From Metridium senile (lineage: Eukaryota; Cnidaria; Anthozoa; Actiniaria; Metridiidae), in the NCBI GenBank assembly GCA_949775045.1, contig CATKSA010000121.1:157001-221000 (forward strand): a stretch of DNA of 64,000 nt. The letters run 5' to 3'. The position numbers and the translations under genes were made by a program. Positions within the stretch are counted from its first letter, which is position 1; every line of letters begins with the position of its first letter. Shown one piece after another: positions 38,032 through 50,149 of this stretch. The notes beneath the pieces were generated by a model. The model was given only the letters and a program-made list of their open reading frames with translations. It did not search any database and was not told the origin of the DNA.

Positions 38032-41000
38032 GGTCCCTAATGTAACTTTGTGATCCCTTTTGTAACCTTACCATGGGTGCAAAAGAGAAAAACGTTCCCT
38101 TATGTAACCTTTGTTGATATGTGAACAACGGTCCCTAATGTTACTTTGTGATCCTTTTTGTAACCTTACAATGGGTGCAAAAGAGAAAAACGTTCCCTTA
38201 TGTAACCTTTGTTCATAGGTAAACAAAGGTCCCTAATGTAACTTTGTGATCCCTTTTGTAACCTTACCATGGCTGCAAAAGGGGAAAACGTAACCTTATG
38301 TAACCTTTGTTCATAGGTAAACAGAGGTCCCTAATGTAACTTTGTGATCCCTTTTGTAACCTTACCATGTTTGAAAAGGGAAAAACGTTCCCTTATGTAA
38401 CCTTTGTTCATAGGTGAACAAAGGTCCCTAATGTAACTTTGTGATCCCTTTTGTAACCGTACCATGGGTGCAAAAGGGAAAAACGTTCCCTTATGTAACC
38501 TTTGTTCATAGGTGAACAAAGGTCCCTAATGTAACTTTGTGATCCCTTTTGTAACCTTACCATGGGTGCAAAAGGGAAAAACGTAACCTTATGTAACCTT
38601 TGTTCATAGATAAACAAAGGTCCCTAATGTTACTTTGTGATCCCTTTTGTAACCTTACCATGTTTGAAAAGGGGAAAACGTTCCCTTATGTAACCTTTGT
38701 TCATAGGTGAACAAATGTCCCTTATGTAACTTTGTGATCCCTTTTGTAACCTTACAATGGGTGCAAAAGAGAAAAACGTTCAATTATGTAACCTTTGTTC
38801 ATAGGTAAACAAAGGTCCCTAATGTAACTTTGTGATCCCTTTTAAAACCTTACCATGGCTGCAAAAGGGGAAAACGTAACCTTATGTAACCTTTGTTCAT
38901 AGGTAAACAGAGGTCCCTAATGTAACTTTGTGATCCCTTTTGTAACCTTACCATGTTTGAAAAGGGAAAAACGTTCCCTTATGTAACCTTTGTTCATAGG
39001 TGAACAAATGTCCCTAATGTAACTTTGTGATCCCTTTTGTAACCTTACCATGGGTGCAAAAGGGAAAAACGTTCCCTTATGTAATCTTTGTTCATAGGTG
39101 AACAAAGGTCCCTAATGTAACTTTGTGATCCCTTTTGTAACCTTACCATGGGTGCAAAAGGGAAAAACGTTCCCTTATGTAACCTTTGTTCATAGGTGAA
39201 CAACGGTCCCTAATGTAACTTTGTGATCCCTTTTGTAACCTTACCATGGGTGCAAAAGGGAAAAACGTAACCTTATGTAACCTTTGTTCATAGGTAAACA
39301 AAGGTCCCTAATGTAACTTTGTGATCCCTTTTGTAACCTTACCATGTTTGAAAAGGGGAAAACGTTCCCTTATGTAACCTTTGTTCATAGGTGAACAAAT
39401 GTCCCTAATGTAACTTTGTGATCCCTTTTGTAACCTTACCATGGGTGCAAAAGGGAAAAACGTTCCCTTATGTAACCTTTGTTCATAGGTAAACAAAGGT
39501 CCCTAATGTAACTTTGTGATCCCTTTTGTAACCTTACCATGGCTGCAAAAGGGAAAAACGTAACCTTATGTAACCTTTGTTCATAGGTAAACAGAGGTCC
39601 CTAATGTAACTTTGTGATCCCTTTTGTAACCTTACCATGTTTGAAAAGGGGAAAACGTTCCCTTATGTAACCTTTGTTCATAGGTGAACAAATGTCCCTA
39701 ATGTAACTTTGTGATCCCTTTTGTAACCTTACCATGGGTGCAAAAGGGGAAAACGTTCCCTTATGTAACCTTTGTTCATAGGTAAACAAAGGTCCCTAAT
39801 GTAACTTTGTGATCCCTTTTGTAACCTTACCATGGCTGCAAAAGGGGAAAACGTAACCTTATGTAACCTTTGTTCATAGGTAAACAGAGGTCCCTAATGT
39901 AACTTTGTGATCCCTTTTGTAACCTTACCATGTTTGAAAAGGGAAAAACGTTCCCTTATGTAACCTTTGTTCATAGGTGAACAAATGTCCCTAATGTAAC
40001 TTTGTGATCCCTTTTGTAACCTTACCATGGGTGCAAAAGGGAAAAACGTTCCCTTATGTAACCTTTGTTCATAGGTAAACAAAGGTCCCTAATGTAACTT
40101 TGTGATCCCTTTTGTAACCTTACCATGGGTGCAAAAGAGAAAAACGTTCCCTTATGTAACCTTTGTTGATATGTGAACAACGGTCCCTAATGTTACTTTG
40201 TGATCCTTTTTGTAACCTTACAATGGGTGCAAAAGAGAAAAACGTTCCCTTATGTAACCTTTGTTCATAGGTAAACAAAGGTCCCTAATGTAACTTTGTG
40301 ATCCCTTTTGTAACCTTACCATGGCTGCAAAAGGGGAAAACGTAACCTTATGTAACCTTTGTTCATAGGTAAACAGAGGTCCCTAATGTAACTTTGTGAT
40401 CCCTTTTGTAACCTTACCATGTTTGAAAAGGGAAAAACGTTCCCTTATGTAACCTTTGTTCATAGGTGAACAAAGGTCCCTAATGTAACTTTGTGATCCC
40501 TTTTGTAACCGTACCATGGGTGCAAAAGGGAAAAACGTTCCCTTATGTAACCTTTGTTCATAGGTGAACAAAGGTCCCTAATGTAACTTTGTGATCCCTT
40601 TTGTAACCTTACCATGGGTGCAAAAGGGAAAAACGTAACCTTATGTAATCTTTGTTCATAGGTAAACAAAGGTCCCTAATGTTACTTTGTGATCCCTTTT
40701 GTAACCTTACCATGTTTGAAAAGGGGAAAACGTTCCCTTATGTAACCTTTGTTCATAGGTGAACAAATGTCCCTTATATAACTTTGTGATCCCTTTTGTA
40801 ACCTTACAATGGTTGCAAAAGAGAAAAACGTTCCCTTATGTAACCTTTGTTCATAGGTAAGCAAAGGTCCCTAATGTAACTTTGTCATCCCTTTTAAAAC
40901 CTTACCATGGCTGCAAAAGGGGAAAACGTAACCTTATGTAACCTTTGTTCATAGGTAAACAGAGGTCCCTAATGTAACTTTGTGATCCCTTTTGTAACCT

Positions 41001-44000
41001 TACCATGTTTGAAAAGGGAAAAACGTTCCCTTATGTAACCTTTGTTCATAGGTGAACAAATGTCCCTAATGTAACTTTGTGATCCCTTTTGTAACATTAC
41101 CATGGGTGCAAAAGGGAAAAACGTTCCCTTATGTAATCTTTGTTCATAGGTGAACAAAGGTCCCTAATGTAACTTTGTGATCCCTTTTGTAACCTTACCA
41201 TGGGTGCAAAAGGGAAAAACGTTCCCTTATGTAACCTTTGTTCATAGGTGAACAAAGGTCCCTAATGTAACTTTGTGATCCCTTTTGTAACCTTACCATG
41301 GGTGCAAAAGGGAAAAACGTAACCTTATGTAACCTTTGTTCATAGGTAAACAAAGGTCCCTAATGTAACTTTGTGATCCCTTTTGTAACCTTACCATGTT
41401 TGAAAAGGGGAAAACGTTCCCTTATGTAACCTTTGTTCATAGGTGAACAAATGTCCCTAATGTAACTTTGTGATCCCTTTTGTAACCTTACCATGGGTGC
41501 AAAAGGGAAAAACGTTCCCTTATGTAACCCTTGTTCATAGGTAAACAAAGGTCCCTAATGTAACTTTGTGATCCCTTTTGTAACCTTACCATGGCTGCAA
41601 AAGGGAAAAACGTAACCTTATGTAACCTTTGTTCATAGGTAAACAGAGGTCCCTAATGTAACTTTGTGATCCCTTTTGTAACCTTACCATGTTTGAAAAG
41701 GGGAAAACGTTCCCTTATGTAACCTTTGTTCATAGGTGAACAAATGTCCCTAATGTAACTTTGTGATCCCTTTTGTAACCTTACCATGGGTGCAAAAGGG
41801 AAAAACGTTCCCTTATGTAACCTTTGTTCATAGGTGAACAAAGGTCCCTCATGTAACTTTGTGATCCCTTTTGTAACCTTACCATGGGTGCAAAAGGGAA
41901 AAACGTAACCTTATGTAACCTTTGTTCATAGGTAAACAGAGGTCCCTAATGTAACTTTGTGATCCCTTTTGTAACCTTACCATGTTTGAAAAGGGAAAAA
42001 CGTTCCCTTATGTAACTTTTGTTCATAGGTGAACAAATGTCCCTAATCTAACTTTGTGATCCCTTTTGTAACCTTACCATGGGTGCAAAAGGGAAAAACG
42101 TAACCTTATGTAACCTTTGTTCATAGGTAAACAAAGGTCCCTAATGTAACTTTGTGATCCCTTTTGTAACCTTACCATGTTTGAAAAGGGGAAAACGTTC
42201 CCTTATGTAACCTTTGTTCATAGGTGAACAAATGTCCCTAATGTAACTTTGTGATCCCTTTTGTAACCTTACCATGGGTGCAAAAGGGAAAAACGTTCCC
42301 TTATGTAACCTTTGTTCATAGGTAAACAAAGGTCCCTAATGTAACTTTGTGATCCCTTTTGTAACCTTACCATGGCTGCAAAAGGGAAAAACGTAACCTT
42401 ATGTTACCTTTGTTCATAGGTAAACAGAGGTCCCTAATGTAACTTTGTGATCCCTTTTGTAACCTTACCATGTTTGAAAAGGGGAAAACGTTCCCTTATG
42501 TAACCTTTGTTCATAGGTGAACAAATGTCCCTAATGTAACTTTGTGATCCCTTTTGTAACCTTACCATGGGTGCAAAAGGGAAAAACGTTCCCTTATGTA
42601 ACCTTTGTTCATAGGTGAACAAAGGTCCCTCATGTAACTTTGTGATCCCTTTTGTAACCTTACCATGGGTGCAAAAGGGAAAAACGTAACCTTATGTAAC
42701 CTTTGTTCATAGGTAAACAAAGGTCCCTAATGTAACTTTGTGATCCCTTTTGTAACCTTACCATGTTTGAAAAGGGGAAAACGTTCCCTTATGTAACCTT
42801 TGTTCATAGGTGAACCAATGTCCCTAATGTAACTTTGTGATCCCTTTTGTAACCTTACCATGGGTGCAAAAGGGAAAAACGTTCCCTTATGTAACCTTTG
42901 TTCATAGATAAACAAAGGTCCCTAATGTAACTTTGTGATCCCTTTTGTAACCTTACCATGGCTGCAAAAGGGGAAAACGTAACCTTATGTAACCTTTGTT
43001 CATAGGTAAACAGAGGTCCCTAATGTAACTTTGTGATCCCTTTTGTAACTTTACCATGTTTGAAAAGGGAAAAACGTTCCCTTATGTAACCTTTGTTCAT
43101 AGGTGAACAAAGGTCCCTAATGTAACTTTGTGATCCCTTTTGTAACCGTACCATGGGTGCAAAAGGGAAAAACGTTCCCTTATGTAACCTTTGTTCATAG
43201 GTGAACAAAGGTCCCTAATGTAACTTTGTGATCCCTTTTGTAACCTTACCATGGGTGCAAAAGGGAAAAACGTAACCTTATGTAACCTTTGTTCATAGGT
43301 AAACAAAGGTCCCTAATGTTACTTTGTGATCCCTTTTGTAACCTTACCATGTTTGAAAAGGGGAAAACGTTCCCTTATTTAACCTTTGTTCATAGGTGAA
43401 CAAATGTCCCTTATGTAACTTTGTGATCCCTTTTGTAACCTTACAATGGGTGCAAAAGAGAAAAACGTTCCCTTATGTAACCTTTGTTCATAGGTAAACA
43501 AAGGTCCCTAATGTAACTTTGTGATCCCTTTTAAAACCTTACCATGGCTGCAAAAGGGGAAAACGTAACCTTATGTAACCTTTGTTCATAGGTAAACAGA
43601 GGTCCCTAATGTAACTTTGTGATCCCTTTTGTAACCTTACCATGTTTGAAAAGGGAAAAACGTTCCCTTATGTAACTTTTGTTCATAGGTGAACAAATGT
43701 CCCTAATGTAACTTTGTGATCCCTTTTGTAACCTTACCATGGGTGCAAAAGGGAAAAACGTTCCCTTATGTAATCTTTGTTCATAGGTGAACAAAGGTCC
43801 CTAATGTAACTTTGTGATCCCTTTTGTAACCTTACCATGGGTGCAAAAGGGAAAAACGTTCCCTTATGTAACCTTTGTTCATAGGTGAACAAAGGTCCCT
43901 AATGTAACTTTGTGATCCCTTTTGTAACCTTACCATGGGTGCAAAAGGGAAAAACGTAACCTTATGTAACCTTTGTTCCTAGGTAAACAAAGGTCCCTAA

Positions 44001-44186
44001 TGTAACTTTGTGATCCCTTTTGTAACCTTACCATGTTTGAAAAGGGGAAAACGTTCCCTTATGTAACCTTTGTTCATAGGTGAACAAATGTCCCTAATGT
44101 AACTTTGTGATCCCTTTTGTAACCTTACCATGGGTGCAAAAGGGAAAAACGTTCCCTTATTTAACCTTTGTTCATAGGTAAACAAA
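38032..44186 (+). repeat. 2052-bp repeat unit with two further partial copies
   Basis: 38,032-40,083 is followed by a copy from 40,084 to about 41,760 (shift 2052). A third, shorter copy lies at about 43,015-44,186 (shift 2637 from the second). Shared markers are CTTTTAAAACC near 38,840, 40,892 and 43,529, GTTACTTTG near 38,629, 40,681 and 43,318, and TAATCTTTG near 39,083, 41,135 and 43,772. Between them, about 41,760-43,015 is X-Y-Z trimer material of domain 1 type without W. Confidence 0.85.
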
Positions 44187-47100
44187 GGTCCCTAATGTAA
44201 CTTTGTGATCCCTTTTGTAACCTTACCATGGCTGCAAAAGGGAAAAACGTAACCTTATGTAACCTTTGTTCATAGGTAAACAGAGGTCCCTAATGTAACT
44301 TTGTGATCCCTTTTGTAACCTTACCATGGCTGCAAAAGGGGAAAACGTAACCTTATGTAACCTTTGTTCATAGGTAAACAGAGGTTCCTAATGTAACTTT
44401 GTGATCCCTTTTGTAACTTTACCATGTTTGAAAAGGGAAAAACGTTCCCTTATGTAACCTTTGTTCATAGGTGAACAAAGGTCCCTAATGTAACTTTGTG
44501 ATCCCTTTTGTAACCTTACCATGGGTGCAAAAGGGAAAAACGTAACCTTATGTAACCTTTGTTCATAGGTAAACAAAGGTCCCTAATGTTACTTTGTGAT
44601 CCCTTTTGTAACCTTACCATGTTTGAAAAGGGGAAAACGTTCCCTTATGTAACCTTTGTTCATAGGTGAACAAATGTCCCTTATGTAACTTTGTGATCCC
44701 TTTTGTAACCTTACAATGGGTGCAAAAGAGAAAAACGTTCCCTTATGTAACCTTTGTTCATAGGTAAACAAAGGTCCCTAATGTAACTTTGTGATCCCTT
44801 TTAAAACCTTACCATGGCTGCAAAAGGGGAAAACGTAACCTTATGTAACCTTTGTTCATAGGTAAACAGAGGTCCCTAATGTAACTTTGTGATCCCTTTT
44901 GTAACCTTACCATGTTTGAAAAGGGAAAAACGTTCCCTTATGTAACTTTTGTTCATAGGTGAACAAATGTCCCTAATGTAACTTTGTGATCCCTTTTGTA
45001 ACCTTACCATGGGTGCAAAAGGGAAAAACGTTCCCTTATGTAATCTTTGTTCATAGGTGAACAAAGGTCCCTAATGTAACTTTGTGATCCCTTTTGTAAC
45101 CTTACCATGGGTGCAAAAGGGAAAAACGTTCCCTTATGTAACCTTTGTTCATAGGTGAACAAAGGTCCCTAATGTAACTTTGTGATCCCTTTTGTAACTT
45201 TACCATGTTTGAAAAGGGGAAAACGTTCCCTTATGTAACCTTTGTTCATAGGTGAACAAATGTCCCTAATGTAACTTTGTGATCCCTTTTGTAACCTTAC
45301 CATGGGTGCAAAAGGGGAAAACGTTCCCTTATGTAACCTTTGTTCATAGGTAAACAAAGGTCCCTAATGTAACTTTGTGATCCCTTTTGTAACCTTACCA
45401 TGGCTGCAAAAGGGGAAAACGTAACCTTATGTAACCTTTGTTCATAGGTAAACAGAGGTCCCTAATGTAACTTTGTGATCCCTTTTGTAACCTTACCATG
45501 TTTGAAAAGGGAAAAACGTTCCCTTATGTAACCTTTGTTCATAGGTGAACAAACGTCCCTAATGTAACTTTGTGATCCCTTTTGTAACCTTACCATGGGT
45601 GCAAAAGGGAAAAACGTTCCCTTATGTAACCTTTGTTCATAGGTAAACAAAGGTCCCTAATGTAACTTTGTGATCCCTTTTGTAACCTTACCATGGGTGC
45701 AAAAGAGAAAAACGTTCCCTTATGTAACCTTTGTTGATATGTGACCAACGGTCCCTAATGTTACTTTGTGATCCTTTTTGTAACCTTACAATGGGTGCAA
45801 AAGAGAAAAACGTTTCCTTATGTAACCTTTGTTCATAGGTGAACAAATGTCCCTAATGTAACTTTGTGATCCCTTTTGTAACCGTACCATGGGTGCAAAA
45901 GGGAAAAACGTTCCCTTATGTAACCTTTTTTTCATAGGTGAACAAAGGTCCCTAATGTAACTTTGTGATCCCTTTTGTAACTTTACCATGTTTGAAAAGG
46001 GGAAAACGTTCCCTTATGTAACCTTTGTTCATAGGTGAACAAATGTCCCTAATGTAACTTTGTGATCCCTTTTGTAACCTTACCATGGGTGCAAAAGGGG
46101 AAAACGTTCCCTTATGTAACCTTTGTTCATAGGTAAACAAAGGTCCCTAATGTAACTTTGTGATCCCTTTTGTAACCTTACCATGGCTGCAAAAGGGGAA
46201 AACGTAACCTTATGTAACCTTTGTTCATAGGTAAACAGAGGTCCCTAATGTAACTTTGTGATCCCTTTTGTAACCTTACCATGTTTGAAAAGGGAAAAAC
46301 GTTCCCTTATGTAACCTTTGTTCATAGGTGAACAAATGTCCCTAATGTAACTTTGTGATCCCTTTTGTAACCTTACCATGGGTGCAAAAGGGAAAAACGT
46401 TCCCTTATGTAACCTTTGTTCATAGGTAAACAAAGGTCCCTAATGTAACTTTGTGATCCCTTTTGTAACCTTACCATGGGTGCAAAAGAGAAAAACGTTC
46501 CCTTATGTAACCTTTGTTGATATGTGAACAACGGTCCCTAATGTTACTTTGTGATCCGTTTTGTAACCTTACAATGGGTGCAAAAGAGAAAAACGTTCCC
46601 TTATGTAACCTTTGTTCATAGGTAAACAAAGGTCCCTAATGTAACTTTGTGATCCCTTTTGTAACCTTACCATGGCTGCAAAAGGGGAAAACGTAACCTT
46701 ATGTAACCTTTGTTCATAGGTAAACAGAGGTCCCTAATGTAACTTTGTGATCCCTTTTGTAACCTTACCATGGCTGCAAAAGGGAAAAACGTAACCTTAT
46801 GTAACCTTTGTTCATAGGTAAACAGAGGTCCCTAATGTAACTTTGTGATCCCTTTTGTAACCTTACCATGGCTGCAAAAGGGGAAAACGTAACCTTATGT
46901 AACCTTTGTTCATAGGTAAACAGAGGTTCCTAATGTAACTTTGTGATCCCTTTTGTAACTTTACCATGTTTGAAAAGGGAAAAACGTTCCCTTATGTAAC
47001 CTTTGTTCATAGGTGAACAAAGGTCCCTAATGTAACTTTGTGATCCCTTTTGTAACCTTACCATGGGTGCAAAAGGGAAAAACGTAACCTTATGTAACCT

Positions 47101-49270
47101 TTGTTCATAGGTAAACAAAGGTCCCTAATGTTACTTTGTGATCCCTTTTGTAACCTTACCATGTTTGAAAAGGGGAAAACGTTCCCTTATGTAACCTTTG
47201 TTCATAGGTGAACAAATGTCCCTTATGTAACTTTGTGATCCCTTTTGTAACCTTACAATGGGTGCAAAAGAGAAAAACGTTCCCTTATGTAACCTTTGTT
47301 CATAGGTAAACAAAGGTCCCTAATGTAACTTTGTGATCCCTTTTAAAACCTTACCATGGCTGCAAAAGGGGAAAACGTAACCTTATGTAACCTTTGTTCA
47401 TAGGTAAACAGAGGTCCCTAATGTAACTTTGTGATCCCTTTTGTAACCTTACCATGTTTGAAAAGGGAAAAACGTTCCCTTATGTAACTTTTGTTCATAG
47501 GTGAACAAATGTCCCTAATGTAACTTTGTGATCCCTTTTGTAGCCTTACCATGGGTGCAAAAGGGAAAAACGTTCCCTTATGTAATCTTTGTTCATAGGT
47601 GAACAAAGGTCCCTAATGTAACTTTGTGATCCCTTTTGTAACCTTACCATGGGTGCAAAAGGGAAAAACGTTCCCTTATGTAACCTTTGTTCATAGGTGA
47701 ACAAAGGTCCCTAATGTAACTTTGTGATCCCTTTTGTAACTTTACCATGTTTGAAAAGGGGAAAACGTTCCCTTATGTAACCTTTGTTCATAGGTGAACA
47801 AATGTCCCTAATGTAACTTTGTGATCCCTTTTGTAACCTTACCATGGGTGCAAAAGGGGAAAACGTTCCCTTATGTAACCTTTGTTCATAGGTAAACAAA
47901 GGTCCCTAATGTAACTTTGTGATCCCTTTTGTAACCTTACCATGGCTGCAAAAGGGGAAAACGTAACCTTATGTAACCTTTGTTCATAGGTAAACAGAGG
48001 TCCCTAATGTAACTTTGTGATCCCTTTTGTAACCTTACCATGTTTGAAAAGGGAAAAACGTTCCCTTATGTAACCTTTGTTCATAGGTGAACAAACGTCC
48101 CTAATGTAACTTTGTGATCCCTTTTGTATCCTTACCATGGGTGCAAAAGGGAAAAACGTTCCCTTATGTAACCTTTGTTCATAGGTAAACAAAGGTCCCT
48201 AATGTAACTTTGTGATCCCTTTTGTAACCTTACCATGGGTGCAAAAGAGAAAAACGTTCCCTTATGTAACCTTTGTTGATATGTGAACAACGGTCCCTAA
48301 TGTTACTTTGTGATCCTTTTTGTAACCTTACAATGGGTGCAAAAGAGAAAAACGTTTCCTTATGTAACCTTTGTTCATAGGTGAACAAATGTCCCTAATG
48401 TAACTTTGTGATCCCTTTTGTAACCGTACCATGGGTGCAAAAGGGAAAAACGTTCCCTTATGTAACCTTTTTTTCATAGGTGAACAAAGGTCCCTAATGT
48501 AACTTTGTGATCCCTTTTGTAACTTTACCATGTTTGAAAAGGGGAAAACGTTCCCTTATGTAACCTTTGTTCATAGGTGAACAAATGTCCCTAATGTAAC
48601 TTTGTGATCCCTTTTGTAACCTTACCATGGGTGCAAAAGGGGAAAACGTTCCCTTATGTAACCTTTGTTCATAGGTAAACAAAGGTCCCTAATGTAACTT
48701 TGTGATCCCTTTTGTAACCTTACCATGGCTGCAAAAGGGGAAAACGTAACCTTATGTAACCTTTGTTCATAGGTAAACAGAGGTCCCTAATGTAACTTTG
48801 TGATCCCTTTTGTAACCTTACCATGTTTGAAAAGGGAAAAACGTTCCCTTATGTAACCTTTGTTCATAGGTGAACAAATGTCCCTAATGTAACTTTGTGA
48901 TCCCTTTTGTAACCTTACCATGGGTGCAAAAGGGAAAAACGTTCCCTTATGTAACCTTTGTTCATAGGTAAACAAAGGTCCCTAATGTAACTTTGTGATC
49001 CCTTTTGTAACCTTACCATGGGTGCAAAAGAGAAAAACGTTCCCTTATGTAACCTTTGTTGATATGTGAACAACGGTCCCTAATGTTACTTTGTGATCCT
49101 TTTTGTAACCTTACAATGGGTGCAAAAGAGAAAAACGTTCCCTTATGTAACCTTTGTTCATAGGTAAACAAAGGTCCCTAATGTAACTTTGTGATCCCTT
49201 TTGTAACCTTACCATGGCTGCAAAAGGGGAAAACGTAACCTTATGTAACCTTTGTTCATAGGTAAACAGA
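44187..49270 (+). repeat. 2542-bp (26-monomer) tandem duplication
   Basis: 44,187-46,728 and 46,729-49,270 are adjacent full-length copies. Both contain GAGGTTCCTAATG (near 44,381 and 46,923), ACAAACGTCCC (near 45,550 and 48,092), CGTTTCCTTATG (near 45,811 and 48,353) and the T7 monomer (near 45,926 and 48,468). Visible differences are few: GTGACCAACGG versus GTGAACAACGG, GTAACC versus GTATCC, and GATCCG versus GATCCT. Confidence 0.92.
45848..45946 (+). repeat. Representative T7 monomer (99 bp)
   Basis: The usual AACCTTTGTTCATAGG is replaced by AACC followed by seven T and CATAGG (T run at 45,926-45,932), one base longer and with the left dyad arm damaged. Equivalent monomers occur near 25,110, 48,468, 51,304, 52,087, 54,339, 54,927 and 57,763. 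Each follows a W dimer and carries GTAACCGTACC, so it marks one sub-lineage of the W-type HOR. Confidence 0.85.
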
Positions 49271-50149
49271 GGTCCCTAATGTAACTTTGTGATCCCTTTT
49301 GTAACCTTACCATGTTTGAAAAGGGAAAAACGTTCCCTTATGTAACTTTTGTTCATAGGTGAACAAATGTCCCTAATGTAACTTTGTGATCCCTTTTCTA
49401 ACCTTACCATGGGTGCAAAAGGGAAAAACGTTCCCTTATGTAATCTTTGTTCATAGGTGAACAAAGGTCCCTAATGTAACTTTGTGATCCCTTTTGTAAC
49501 CTTACCATGGGTGCAAAAGGGAAAAACGTTCCCTTATGTAACCTTTGTTCATAGGTGAACAAAGGTCCCTAATGTAACTTTGTGATCCCTTTTGTAACCT
49601 TACCATGGGTGCAAAAGGGAAAAACGTAACCTTATGTAACCTTTGTTCATAGGTAAACAAAGGTCCCTAATGTAACTTTGTGATCCCTTTTGTAACCTTA
49701 CCATGTTTGAAAAGGGGAAAACGTTCCCTTATGTAACCTTTGTTCATAGGTGAACAAATGTCCCTAATGTAACTTTGTGATCCCTTTTGTAACCTTACCA
49801 TGGGTGCAAAAGGGAAAAACGTTCCCTTATGTAACCTTTGTTCATAGGTAAACAAAGGTCCCTAATGTAACTTTGTGATCCCTTTTGTAACCTTACCATG
49901 GCTGCAAAAGGGAAAAACGTAACCTTATGTAACCTTTGTTCATAGGTAAACAGAGGTCCCTAATGTAACTTTGTGATCCCTTTTGTAACCTTACCATGGC
50001 TGCAAAAGGGGAAAACGTAACCTTATGTAACCTTTGTTCATAGGTAAACAGAGGTCCCTAATGTAACTTTGTGATCCCTTTTGTAACTTTACCATGTTTG
50101 AAAAGGGAAAAACGTTCCCTTATGTAACCTTTGTTCATAGGTGAACAAA

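Noticed and set aside
41760..43015. W-free interval as a separate, unrelated sequence
   Set aside because: It consists of ordinary X-Y-Z trimers of the same satellite with the usual 97/98-bp lengths.
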